Assembly: GCA_963756715.1 (NCBI GenBank)
Contig: CAVWOV010000015.1
Location: 62,001 to 126,000 of the forward strand
Origin: VAZQ01 sp963756715
Lineage (GTDB): Bacteria > Pseudomonadota > Alphaproteobacteria > Rhizobiales > Xanthobacteraceae
Direction: 5' to 3'
Length of the DNA stretch: 64,000 nucleotides
A program made the position numbers and the translations under genes. Below the pieces are notes generated by a model. It was not told the origin of the DNA, did no database searches, and saw only the letters and a list, made by a program, of their open reading frames with translations. This document shows, piece by piece, positions 36,224 to 44,770 of the stretch. Position 1 is the first letter of the stretch. Every line of letters starts with the position of its first letter.

Positions 36224-36598
36224 ATGCGATCGCCCGTCGCAGCGTTATTTCTTTTGCCGATCGCAGCGTTGTTTCTTTGCCTTCTCCACAATCCATCGGT
36301 CGCGGAGGAATGCATTGCTTCTGTCTATGCCACTGGCGACGCATCTCAACCTGGAACGGAAACGGCGAGCGGTATTCCACTCGACGACAACGCCATGACG
36401 GCGGCTCACAAGTCCTTGCCATTCGGCTCCAAGGTGAAAGTGACCAACAAGAGCAACGGCAACTCCGCAATCGTCACGATAACTGACCGAGGACCTTACG
36501 TGAGCGGCCGTTGCATCGATGTCACCAAAGCCTGCGCAAAGGCTCTGGGGCTGTCCGGGCTTGCACCGGTAAGTGTCACAACTCCCGAAACCGATTGA
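36224..36598 (+). CDS. RlpA-like double-psi beta-barrel protein
   Basis: A 124-residue exported protein. MRSPVAALFLLPIAALFLCLLHNPSVA is a signal peptide. The remainder is a single double-psi beta-barrel of the RlpA type, with ETASGIPLDDNAMTAAHKSLPFGSKVKVTN and ITDRGPYVSGRCIDVT, where TAAHKSLPFG and the DRGP motif are diagnostic. RlpA proteins act on or bind peptidoglycan. This one lacks the SPOR domain and lipobox of full-length RlpA, so it is a minimal periplasmic version, possibly binding glycan only. GAGAGG precedes the ATG. Confidence 0.85.
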   Translation: MRSPVAALFLLPIAALFLCLLHNPSVAEECIASVYATGDASQPGTETASGIPLDDNAMTAAHKSLPFGSKVKVTNKSNGNSAIVTITDRGPYVSGRCIDVTKACAKALGLSGLAPVSVTTPETD

Positions 36599-36614
36599 CC
36601 GCTCCATCACCTTT

Positions 36615-36659
36615 GCCAGGGGGCTCCTCACCTTTTTCGCCAGAGGGCTCCTAACCTTT
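36615..36659 (+). repeat. imperfect 24 bp tandem repeat
   Basis: The 21-base unit GCCAGGGGGCTCCTCACCTTT (shown as 36615-36635) recurs at 36639-36659 with 19 of 21 bases identical, a period of 24. Partial copies flank both sides (CACCTTTGCCAG before, ACCTTTCACCAG after). It lies just after the RlpA-like stop codon. Confidence 0.55.
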
Positions 36660-36801
36660 CACCAGCCGGCAACGGCCGGGCGCATGCGTTTATCAGCATC
36701 GCGCTTGCCTGATGTCTCATTTCTCACCCCAGTCGAGCATCTGCCCGCATTCGATCCACGAATTGTCCACCCGATGTTTCATTACTGGAGCAAGTGCCTC
36801 T

Positions 36802-36824
36802 AAGGCTTCCAAGAAGCCTTTTTT
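36802..36824 (+). terminator. rho-independent terminator
   Basis: AAGGCTTC and GAAGCCTT form an 8 bp stem with a CAA loop, immediately followed by TTTT. It is about 200 bases after the RlpA-like gene and before the tct operon, separating the two units. Confidence 0.75.
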
Positions 36825-36928
36825 CGTTCGCTATCGTCCGACCAGATCCGTATCATTAGAAAAAAAATTTGAGGGCCTAGTCGCAATCTCAATAGCGGCA
36901 GGTCCATTCAGTGGGGAGGCGCGCGGGC

Positions 36929-37573
36929 ATGACGGGAGATACCCGAGGCGGCTTACGCGATAGTGGCGATCTAACCGGCACTTCGGCACCGCAGCCATCC
37001 GCAGAAGTGATCGAGCAGGTCGTGGCGCTCACGCCTTTAATGGCGCGTCTGGATGTCTTGGTGGCCGCGGTTTTGGCGCTGATTGCCGCCACGCTGACCG
37101 TTGCGATGCCGCAGTTGATCGCCTCTGGCGGCATCGATACCGAGCGCGACTTTTCGACGCTGTCTCCAGCGTTGATCCCGCGCCTGGCGTTTGGGCTCCT
37201 CACCGTGCTTGCGGTCGCCGCGCTGATCTCGGCCATACAAACCGTCAGGAGCGGGGTCGGCCGGCCGCGCGCCGATGAGCTCACCCGGTTACAACGCGCC
37301 GGCATCGCGGCGATCATCGCCATCGCCTACGCGGCCAGCGTGACCTGGCTGGGTTACACCCTGTCGACCATGCTGATGACCGCCGCGATGGCGTACTTTC
37401 TCGGCTTGCGTAACCCGCTGGCCTTCATTCCAGGGGTTATCATTGTCCCGGTTGTTATCCGTTTCGTATTCGAACGGCTGCTGCTGATCTCGTTGCCGCG
37501 CAGCTCGATCGAAAGCATCGGCGGCGTGGAAGATGCCGTGATGCGCTTCCTCACTCACGTTTTCATCCCATAG
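36929..37573 (+). CDS. tctB: tripartite tricarboxylate transporter small membrane subunit TctB
   Basis: A 214-residue TctB with four hydrophobic helices (VLVAAVLALIAATLTVAM, LAFGLLTVLAVAALISAI, AGIAAIIAIAYAASVTW and a C-terminal one). Membrane-exposed residues between helices 3 and 4 follow the family (YTLSTMLMTAAMAYFLGLRNPL). The ATG at 36929 is preceded by GGGGAGG. TctB pairs with TctA in the inner membrane for secondary, ion-driven uptake. It is 11 bases before tctA. Confidence 0.88.
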   Translation: MTGDTRGGLRDSGDLTGTSAPQPSAEVIEQVVALTPLMARLDVLVAAVLALIAATLTVAMPQLIASGGIDTERDFSTLSPALIPRLAFGLLTVLAVAALISAIQTVRSGVGRPRADELTRLQRAGIAAIIAIAYAASVTWLGYTLSTMLMTAAMAYFLGLRNPLAFIPGVIIVPVVIRFVFERLLLISLPRSSIESIGGVEDAVMRFLTHVFIP

Positions 37574-37584
37574 GCATCGCCGCC

Positions 37585-39090
37585 ATGCTCGCAACTTTGG
37601 GTCAGAGCGTCGAACTGCTGCTGCGGTGGGACATTTATTTTTACATCTCCGCCGGGCTGGTGGTGGGAATGTTCGTCGGCGCCATGCCGGGGCTCACGAC
37701 GATTCTGGCCATGGCGGTGCTGCTGCCGATCTCGTTCAAGCTCGACCCGATGTTGGGCATTCCGTTTCTGATCGGCGTCTACAAGGGCGGCATCTACGGC
37801 GGCAGCATTCCGGCGGTCCTGGTCGGCATTCCCGGCACCGGCGCCTCGATCGCAACCACCTTCGACGGGCCCTCGCTCACGCGACTCGGCAAGGGGCGAA
37901 AAGCCCTGGAAATGGCGCTCTACGCCTCGGTCATCGGCGACGCGCTGTCCGACATCCTCACGCTGCTGCTGATCGGACTGATCGCGCGGGTCATTTTGCT
38001 GATCGGCCCTCCCGAGGTGTTCGCGATCATCGTTTTCTCGCTGATCCTGATCGCCAGCGTGTCCGGAGGGTCCGGTGTCAAGGGCGCGATCGCCGCCTGC
38101 ATCGGCGTCGGGTTGGGATTTGTCGGAACCGAGTCGGTCGACGGCGAGGCGCGCATGACGTTCGGCCTTGAGGCGCTGGTCGGCGGTATTCCGCTGATCC
38201 CGCTCGTCATCGGCATCTTTGCCATACCGGAGGTGCTCGAAGCCGTCGAGACCCGCGCCCGGGGCTTCATCACCGAAGCCGTCGACGCGTCCAAGAGCGG
38301 AGAACCGCTGCGTTGGCACGAGTTCAAGAATTCGATCCGCACCATCCTGCGTTCGACAGTGATCGGCACCGGGATCGGCATGGTCCCAGGCGTTGGCCAG
38401 GTGGTTGCCGCCTTCATCGGCTACAGCGCGGCCAAACGCGCATCCAAGCATCCCGAGACGTTTGGCAAGGGCGATCTCGATGGCATCGCCGGGCCGGAGG
38501 CCGCCAACAACGCCGTCAACGGCCCCACGCTGGTTCCGCTGCTCACACTCGGCATTCCGGGCGACAACATCACCGCGATCCTGCTCGGCGCCTTCGTGGC
38601 GCACGGCCTGCGTCCGGGGCCGCAGATCTTCGAGGAACAGGGCCCGTTGATCTACGCAATTTTGCTGGCGGCGGTCATCGCCAACATCCTGTTCGTGGCC
38701 ATCGGCTACGTCCTGATCAAGCCGTTCGCCAAGGCGATCCAGCTACCGAAGGCGTACCTCATTCCCGTGATCCTGGCGCTCGCCTTCGTCGGCACGTTAT
38801 CGACCGGGTCGGCATCCGACCTCGGGATCATGCTGACCGCAGGTATCTGCGCCTATATCTTGAAAAAGCTGCGCTATGATCTGGCGCCACTGATCATCGG
38901 CTTCATCCTGGCTGAGCCAATTGAACTGCGGCTCAGCCAAAGCATTCTTTATGCACGCGGTGATCTTTTAGATTTTTTCTTCTTACAGCGACCAATCGCC
39001 TCATTCTTTTTGCTCGCCAGTATCGCTTGGATTGCCGGCATGGTCCTCGTGCGTTACCGGCGTCGGCCCGGCAAATCCACGACGCCATAA
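37585..39090 (+). CDS. tctA: tripartite tricarboxylate transporter large permease TctA
   Basis: A 501-residue permease with about twelve helices. TctA landmarks are present: GMFVGAMPGLTTILAMAVLLPISF, GIYKGGIYGGSIPAVLVGIPGTGASIATTFDG (here VYKGGIYGG), GPEAANNAVNGPTLVPLLTLGIPGDNITAILLGAFVAHGLRPGP and RLSQSILYARGD near the end. It transports a di- or tricarboxylate or a related solute delivered by a periplasmic Bug protein. Confidence 0.95.
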   Translation: MLATLGQSVELLLRWDIYFYISAGLVVGMFVGAMPGLTTILAMAVLLPISFKLDPMLGIPFLIGVYKGGIYGGSIPAVLVGIPGTGASIATTFDGPSLTRLGKGRKALEMALYASVIGDALSDILTLLLIGLIARVILLIGPPEVFAIIVFSLILIASVSGGSGVKGAIAACIGVGLGFVGTESVDGEARMTFGLEALVGGIPLIPLVIGIFAIPEVLEAVETRARGFITEAVDASKSGEPLRWHEFKNSIRTILRSTVIGTGIGMVPGVGQVVAAFIGYSAAKRASKHPETFGKGDLDGIAGPEAANNAVNGPTLVPLLTLGIPGDNITAILLGAFVAHGLRPGPQIFEEQGPLIYAILLAAVIANILFVAIGYVLIKPFAKAIQLPKAYLIPVILALAFVGTLSTGSASDLGIMLTAGICAYILKKLRYDLAPLIIGFILAEPIELRLSQSILYARGDLLDFFFLQRPIASFFLLASIAWIAGMVLVRYRRRPGKSTTP

Positions 39091-39132
39091 AGCTCAAGCA
39101 AATTGGCAATCAACAATAAGGGATGAAACGCC

Positions 39133-40104
39133 ATGAGAACCCTTCAATTGTCGAGCCTGATAGCATTAATCGTAGCGTCGCTGGCGCCGCTGACCGCACG
39201 CGCGGAGTATCCCGATCGACCCATTACTGTGGTGATCCCGCTCGGTGCTGGCGGTAGCCACGATCTGCACGCGCGTGGCATCACGCCGATCTTGTCCGAG
39301 ATTCTCGGCCAGCCCGTGGTCGTCAGTCTGGTCCCGGGCGGCGCCGGGATGAAGGGCACCACGCAGGTCGCAAAAGCCAATCCGGATGGTTACACGATCC
39401 TTTTTACCCACAATGCTTTCGATCAATTGACGCCGCAGACTCGCAAGGTCGAATTCGACCCAAAAACGGCGTTTAAATCTCTCGCACGCATCAATGCATC
39501 CGAACCCATGTTGGGTGCCCACGTGGGCGTGCCCTATAAGACGCTGGCCGAATTCATCGACTACGCCAAGAAAAATCCCGGCAAGGTCAACATCGGACAT
39601 ACCGGCGTCTGGGGCGTCGGCTTCGTTCCGACCGTGCAGTTGATCAAGGCGGCGGGGATCAAGGTCAATCTCATCCCGCACCAGGGCGGCGGGCCGTCGA
39701 TGCGCGCGGTGCTTGCTGGCGAAGACGACATGACCTTCGGCTTCGTCACCCAGTATCGGCCGCACTACAAAGCCGGCAAGATGATCATGCTGGGGATCGC
39801 CGGCGACAAGCCGCTCAAGGACGATCCCGACTTCAAAGACGTCAAGACCATGGCGCAACTCGGTTACCCCGGTGTCGACTTCACCATGGACCGAATCTTC
39901 ATGGCGCCAGCGGGCATTCCGGCCGACCGGCTGGAGAAGCTGCGCAAGGCATTCGACGAATTGAACAAGAAGCCCGCGTTCAAGGCCTTCCTCGCGAGCA
40001 TCGGCGAGAAGGTCGATTACATGAACGGCGCCGACTATGATGTTTATCGTGCCAAGCGCATCAATCAGTTTGCCGACCTGATCAAGGAGATTGGCGCGAA
40101 GTAA
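39133..40104 (+). CDS. tctC: TctC/Bug substrate-binding protein of the tct operon
   Basis: A 323-residue periplasmic binding protein with a Sec signal (MRTLQLSSLIALIVASLAPLTARA). Bug motifs are YPDRPITVVIPLGAGGSHDLHARGI, VVVSLVPGGAGMKGTTQVAKANPDGYTILF and VNIGHTGVWGVGF. It lies 42 bases after tctA and is the dedicated binding protein of this transporter. The ligand cannot be read from sequence; relatives bind citrate, aromatic acids and many others. Confidence 0.92.
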   Translation: MRTLQLSSLIALIVASLAPLTARAEYPDRPITVVIPLGAGGSHDLHARGITPILSEILGQPVVVSLVPGGAGMKGTTQVAKANPDGYTILFTHNAFDQLTPQTRKVEFDPKTAFKSLARINASEPMLGAHVGVPYKTLAEFIDYAKKNPGKVNIGHTGVWGVGFVPTVQLIKAAGIKVNLIPHQGGGPSMRAVLAGEDDMTFGFVTQYRPHYKAGKMIMLGIAGDKPLKDDPDFKDVKTMAQLGYPGVDFTMDRIFMAPAGIPADRLEKLRKAFDELNKKPAFKAFLASIGEKVDYMNGADYDVYRAKRINQFADLIKEIGAK

Positions 40105-40364
40105 CCCTGGACGGACGGGAAGGCACTGCACCGAGGCTCACCCGCAAGGGCGTTTACCGGGGCGACTCCGCCGTCCATCCGGCATTTTTGCTTGCCCGGT
40201 CGGTTAGCCCCTGATGGATTTCAAACCGCATGCTTCAAGCCGCTGTGGCGTTCTGTCCGACATAATTTTCCTACAAGGACAATACTGCTGACTTTTTCCC
40301 AAAGGCGCGCCCGGTCATTCTAGTTCCCGTCACCAACACTCAGAAAAAACCTAGGGAACGCACC

Positions 40365-41346
40365 ATGGGATTTCGGATACTTGCAACATCGCTGGTATTT
40401 GCCGTTGCGGGCGTGGTCTGCGCGACAGCCGAGCCATATCCGTCGAAGCCGATCACCCTTGTCGTGGGATTTGCTCCGGGCGGTCCGACGGACACCGTTG
40501 CGCGAATACTCGGCGAACACATGAAGTCGACGCTCGGCCAAAGCGTCGTGGTCGAGAACAAGCCTGGCGCAGCCGGCACCCTCGGCCTGAACTCTTGTCG
40601 AGCGTGCAGATCCTGACGGCTATACGCTCTACGTCGGAAATTGGACCGTCAACGTCGGGGCGGTCAGAACATTTCCGATCTCCTACGACCCCTTGAACGA
40701 TTTCGCACCGATCGCGCTGCTGACGTCATCCAAGCTCTGGATCGTGGCCCGGAAGGACTTGCCCGCCAACAACGCCAAGGAATTGGTCGAATGGCTGAAA
40801 GCCAATCCAGGCAAGGCCAATGCGGCGTCCGTCGGCGTCGGCAGTGCCGCGCACGTGTGCCTTGTCGATCTGATGCACAGGAGCAAAACGAACTTCCAGC
40901 TCATCTCCTATCGCGGTGGCGCGCCGGCCGTGCAAAACTTGGCTGGCGGGCAGGCTGATTTCGGTTGCCTCGAAGCCGGACAGACGCTTGCGCTCTATCG
41001 CGCCGGGAAGGTCAAGATCATCGGCGTGGCGTCCGACACCCGCTGGTTTGGCGCGCCCGAAGTCCCGACGCTCGGCGAAGGCGGTCTGCCCGGTGTGGAG
41101 ATTGAGTTCTGGCACGGGCTATGGGCACCAAAGAACACGCCGAAGCCCATCATCGCCAAGCTCAATGATGCCGTCGTCAAAGCGTTCGCCGACCCGACAG
41201 TGCAGAAGCGCTTCGGCGAATTCGGTCATACGGTCCCGCCGAAGGACAAGATGACGCCGCAGGCGCTCTACCAGCATCACAAGGCGGAGCTTGATAAGTG
41301 GTGGCCGATCATGAAGGCCGCCGGAATCAAGGATGGCCGATCATAA
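40365..41346 (+). pseudogene. second Bug substrate-binding protein, frameshifted
   Basis: A Bug-family protein of about 326 residues split after the first quarter. Frame one carries the signal peptide and YPSKPITLVVGFAPGGPTDTVARILGEHM through KPGAAGTLGLN. Frame two continues LVERADPDGYTLYVGNWTVN and then SYDPLNDFAPIALLTSSKLWIVARK to the end AAGIKDGRS. Removing one T near 40593 joins them exactly across the conserved PDGYTL motif. It follows tctC by 260 bp and has its own AGGGA before the ATG. Confidence 0.85.
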
Positions 41347-41409
41347 GGCCGGCCGGCCCAATGACGCAGCGAATTGAGCGCTGACCCCGGCTGAACCCAC
41401 CTAGGCCAA

Positions 41410-41439
41410 CGGAGCGCCGGCGTACAACCCGGCGCTCCG
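41410..41439. terminator. bidirectional terminator-like hairpin
   Basis: CGGAGCGCCGG (41410-41420) and CCGGCGCTCCG (41429-41439) form a perfect 11 bp stem with an 8-base loop, between convergent genes that end at 41346 and 41444. T-runs are absent on both sides, so it may work with Rho or only mark the ends. Confidence 0.5.
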
Positions 41440-41443
41440 CACC

Positions 41444-43567
41444 TTATCCCTTGAACAGCATGTCGCGCGTGAGTTGATCGAGGTGACGGACTGCATTGAG
41501 CGCTGCACGCAGCCGCTCGCGGTCACGGCGCGACAGTCCCTTGACTGCCACCGCATTGGACGGCGGCGTTCCGTGCTCCACGTCCGCGACCTGCTGCATC
41601 AGGATAAGGTCGAGGAAGGTGCCTTGCGCTTCGATCAACGCTTCCAGATCGTGCGCTCCCCCGATGCCAAGCGCCTTGACGCCGGCCAGCCTGGCCGGCG
41701 TCGAACGCTCCACCACGTGATAGCGGATGGCGAGCACGCGCGCGGTGGTCACGATGGCGAACAGTCCGGTCTTCTTCAGATCGATACGGCCTTCCGTAGT
41801 CTTGAATCCGCCGAACAGGCTGAGCCCGGGGTGGACGCTGCCGGCAGCATCGGCGAGCAGCTTGGCGAACCCGACCTCGCCTTGTGCGGCGTCGAAGCCG
41901 CTGCGCCAAAGCGACGTGCACATGCCGCCGTCGCCGTGAACTGGACGCATGTCGAAGAAAATATCGACCGACATCAGGGCTTCGGGCGTCGAGCGTCGGA
42001 TCCAATCCGCCACCCGTTCGTGCCACGTCGCGATCGAACCGCGCCATTGCGGGCTGCTGGCCATGATGCCGCCCTTGCAATAAGGGACACCGACCTCATG
42101 CAGAATGTCGGCAATATGGGTGCCGAGCCTCCCGAACCAGGCATCTTCCGGACCGCCGGGTAGCCCCTCGGCAAAGACCAGGGCGTTATCCTGATCCATG
42201 GCGAGCAGGCTCTCACCCCGGCCGCCCGAACCCAGCAGCGCGACCGCAAATGGACAAGGCGGATCGCCCAGGCCGGCGTCGCGCATACGCGCTTCCGCGA
42301 TCACGGCTGCTTGGCGGGTCAACGCGCCGAGTTCACGCGAAATAACCGCCGCGACGTCACGCGCGGTCACCGCCTCATCCACCAGCGAAGCTGCCACCCC
42401 GGGCAACCTGGCCCAGGCCGCCGCCAGCGCGTGAACGTCGGCAGCTACATCGATCTCATCTCCCAGGGAGATCGCCTCGCTGGCTCGCAACCGCAACAGG
42501 TCGCGCGCCGACAGCGCGCCGATGACGCGGCCTGCCTCATCGGCTACGCCAAGATGGCGAACGTTGAGGCGACTCATCCGGCCGACGGCGCGATAAACGA
42601 ACGCGTCGGCCGGCACCACCGCCAGCGGCTGGCTCATGAATTGTCCCACCGGCAGCGCCAACGTCGCAGTTCCTTGCGTGGCAATTGCACGCAAGATGTC
42701 GCGTTCGGTGACAATGCCGGTTTCCGTCGCGAGCGGGTTTTCACCGTCCTCCCTGAACGAGCGCACGTAAAGCGACGAAATCCGCTCCGCCATCAGGCGC
42801 GACAGCGCCTCGCCAAGCGTCGCCTCGGGGCTGATGAACTGTGCAGGCGCGCGCATCACATCGCGAACGCGATGACGATAGGGATAACTATCGATGCGGT
42901 GCAATGTGCGTTCGGCGTCAGCCTGGGCCGGCACCGCGGAGGTCTCGACCCAGCCCGCACGGTGCTGCCGGTCGAGCACCTCAGTCAGGTTTCGGCAAGC
43001 CTGCATCGCCTCGCCAAGGGTACGGACCCCGCGCTCGCGAAGCTTTGGCACGAGCGCGACGAAGATGCGCGCCGTGGTCATGGCATCGCCGAGCGCGGAA
43101 TGCCGGTCGGTCATCTCGACACCAAGCCACACGGCGAGTTGTTCGAGCGTGAAGCCGGCAAGATTGGGTTCGGCCACTTGGGCGAGCAGTTGCGTGTCGA
43201 GCGCACGCGGCAGCCGGAAGGTCATGTTGGCGCGCTCACACTCCTGTTTGAGGATTGCTAGGTCGAAGCCGAGCGTGTGCCCGATCACGACGGCGTCGCC
43301 CGCAAATGCTTGCAGCGCCGGCCAGACCGCCGCAAAGGTCGGCGCGTCGGCCACCATGCTATCGTCGATGTGGTGCACGGCGCTCGCCACGGCGGGGATC
43401 GGCACGCCGGGCCGGACCAGCCGTCGAAACCCATCGGCCGCGCTGAGGCGTCCTGCCGTCAACCGCACGGCGGCAACCTCGACGATCCGGGCTTTTGCGG
43501 GGTCCAGCCCGGTCGTTTCGGTATCGAGTACCACCGCATCCAAGGCGATCAGCGGAGTGGCGGTCAT
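41444..43567 (-). CDS. DnaQ-like exonuclease / CBS-pair / DUF294 nucleotidyltransferase fusion
   Basis: A 707-residue three-part protein. Residues 10-190 form a DEDDh 3'-5' exonuclease (DTETTG at 15-20, HTLGFD, HSALGDAMTT). About 230-370 is a CBS pair (RDVMRAPAQFISPEATLGEALSRL, FMSQPLAVVPADAFVYRAVGRM). The rest is a DUF294-type nucleotidyltransferase (GSGGRGESLLAMDQDNALVF, with the GS...DQD metal motif) plus its C-terminal helical domain. CBS/DUF294 proteins resemble GlnD-like uridylyltransferases and often neighbour acetate-type symporters, as here. The role may be nucleotide-sensing regulation of that symporter (inference). ATG at 43567 follows GAGG. Confidence 0.9.
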   Translation of the reverse strand: MTATPLIALDAVVLDTETTGLDPAKARIVEVAAVRLTAGRLSAADGFRRLVRPGVPIPAVASAVHHIDDSMVADAPTFAAVWPALQAFAGDAVVIGHTLGFDLAILKQECERANMTFRLPRALDTQLLAQVAEPNLAGFTLEQLAVWLGVEMTDRHSALGDAMTTARIFVALVPKLRERGVRTLGEAMQACRNLTEVLDRQHRAGWVETSAVPAQADAERTLHRIDSYPYRHRVRDVMRAPAQFISPEATLGEALSRLMAERISSLYVRSFREDGENPLATETGIVTERDILRAIATQGTATLALPVGQFMSQPLAVVPADAFVYRAVGRMSRLNVRHLGVADEAGRVIGALSARDLLRLRASEAISLGDEIDVAADVHALAAAWARLPGVAASLVDEAVTARDVAAVISRELGALTRQAAVIAEARMRDAGLGDPPCPFAVALLGSGGRGESLLAMDQDNALVFAEGLPGGPEDAWFGRLGTHIADILHEVGVPYCKGGIMASSPQWRGSIATWHERVADWIRRSTPEALMSVDIFFDMRPVHGDGGMCTSLWRSGFDAAQGEVGFAKLLADAAGSVHPGLSLFGGFKTTEGRIDLKKTGLFAIVTTARVLAIRYHVVERSTPARLAGVKALGIGGAHDLEALIEAQGTFLDLILMQQVADVEHGTPPSNAVAVKGLSRRDRERLRAALNAVRHLDQLTRDMLFKG

Positions 43568-43604
43568 GGCGTACCTCGTGACGCGCCGCACCCGACATGG
43601 CAAA

Positions 43605-44210
43605 TCAGGCGTCTTCGCCGGCAAGAATGTTTGCCAGCGCGGCCGCGTCCATGCGCTTGATCAATTCGTCATGAATGTTGCAAAGCGTCACGCGCAGATA
43701 ATTGCGGGTGGTCGGAAAATCCGGGCCGCGCAGCTTCTCATGGATCGGCATCAGTTCGAAATAGGTTTCCGCCCACGGGATGCTGATGTCGATGGCCCGC
43801 TTGGGCGCATGCATGCCGATCAATTGCAGGCGGCGTACAAGCTCCCGGCGCTGTTCGCTCCAACCGTCTTCGCCCAGCGCCTGCGGAACGGGATATCGAT
43901 CGAACACCGACAGCGTGAGCTTGTGCAGTGCATCAAGCTGCCTATCCCGATCCGCCGCATAAGGATTGAGGACGCCCTCGACCAGCTCCGTCACAAGTGC
44001 GAGCCCCAGAGGAAAGGCCCGCCAGCGCGACTGCTCAATGGCAGCCTGGAAGGTCTTCTCCCCGAACAGCACCTTGGAGTAGTGACCGGCCCGCGCGCGC
44101 GAATACTCGTAAAGGCCCTTCTGTGCCAGAAAGGCCGATTGCTCATCGATGAAATTGGCGAGCGCGGACGCATCACGGATGGACGTGCGTCGACGAAAAA
44201 AGTTCGGCAA
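43605..44210 (-). CDS. conserved hypothetical protein beside symporter
   Basis: A 201-residue, mostly helical, soluble protein without signal peptide. It starts MPNFFRRRTSIRDASALANFIDEQSAFLAQKG and contains YEYSRARAGHYSKVLFGE and WAETYFELMPIHEKLRG. It is 37 bases upstream of the exonuclease fusion in the same direction and is likely co-transcribed. The same gene is commonly found next to sodium:solute symporter pairs in alphaproteobacteria. No catalytic motif is apparent. Confidence 0.75.
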   Translation of the reverse strand: MPNFFRRRTSIRDASALANFIDEQSAFLAQKGLYEYSRARAGHYSKVLFGEKTFQAAIEQSRWRAFPLGLALVTELVEGVLNPYAADRDRQLDALHKLTLSVFDRYPVPQALGEDGWSEQRRELVRRLQLIGMHAPKRAIDISIPWAETYFELMPIHEKLRGPDFPTTRNYLRVTLCNIHDELIKRMDAAALANILAGEDA

Positions 44211-44480
44211 ACCCCAATCCTTCCTCCCACCTGTCCCGCAGCCCGGTAGCGCAAGTGCAATGCAACGTATTCAACAGTTTAAAACTGCGGCCTAGTCCGA
44301 AAGTCTTATAAGGGGCGCCGCTGCCGCAATGATACCTTTTTCGTGCGTCTTGCGGCCTGGCTCTCGTGCCAGACCGCAGGAGTGGCACCTGGGGGTTGCC
44401 ACAGGCGTGCTGATAGCGGCGCCCTCGCATCACATCGGGACTGGCCCCTGAGTCCGATAACGATAAGGGAGGGGAGGCAC

Positions 44481-44756
44481 ATGGCTGAACCCAGTTCACA
44501 GGCCAATGACGAAGCCCACTGGAGAAAAACAAGCAACTTGATGTTCACGCATCTCGCGATCTGGTTTTTCTTTGGCTACATCGTCCAGATGTTCGTCGTT
44601 CCGCTCAACAAGATCATCATTCCGGTACTGCAGTTCCCACTCGGCTTCTACATGGCCGCGCAGGGCTCGTTGATCGTGTTCGTTGTCCAGCTGTTCCTAT
44701 TCGCTAAACAGCAGGACAAGATTGATCGCGAGTTTGGCGTCGCCGAAGACGACTGA
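44481..44756 (+). CDS. sodium/substrate symporter small subunit (DUF4212)
   Basis: A 91-residue protein with two membrane helices. HWRKTSNLMFTHLAIWFFFGYIVQMF and FPLGFYMAAQGSLIVFVVQLFLFAKQQDKIDREFGV match the DUF4212 small subunits that accompany VC_2705-type sodium:solute symporters. GGAGGGGAGG precedes the ATG at 44481, so the longer open frame is not used. It is 14 bp before the large subunit and opposite the hypothetical gene across a 270 bp control region. Confidence 0.92.
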   Translation: MAEPSSQANDEAHWRKTSNLMFTHLAIWFFFGYIVQMFVVPLNKIIIPVLQFPLGFYMAAQGSLIVFVVQLFLFAKQQDKIDREFGVAEDD

Positions 44757-44770
44757 GGGAGAACAAAATC

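Larger units (their letters stand above)
36599..36928. other. 330 bp intergenic region before tctB
   Basis: It contains a short imperfect tandem repeat (36615-36659) and a strong terminator (36802-36824), then an AT-rich stretch (about 36839-36870, including a run of nine A) that may carry the tct operon promoter. No reading frame in it looks like a gene. Confidence 0.5.

Noticed and set aside
25931..41346. Prophage or integrative element after tRNA-Pro
   Set aside because: No integrase, transposase, phage gene or repeated tRNA 3' end was found in the following 15 kb.
42894..44249. 451-codon plus-strand frame opposite the exonuclease fusion
   Set aside because: Serine/arginine-rich shadow of two minus-strand genes, without any recognisable domain.
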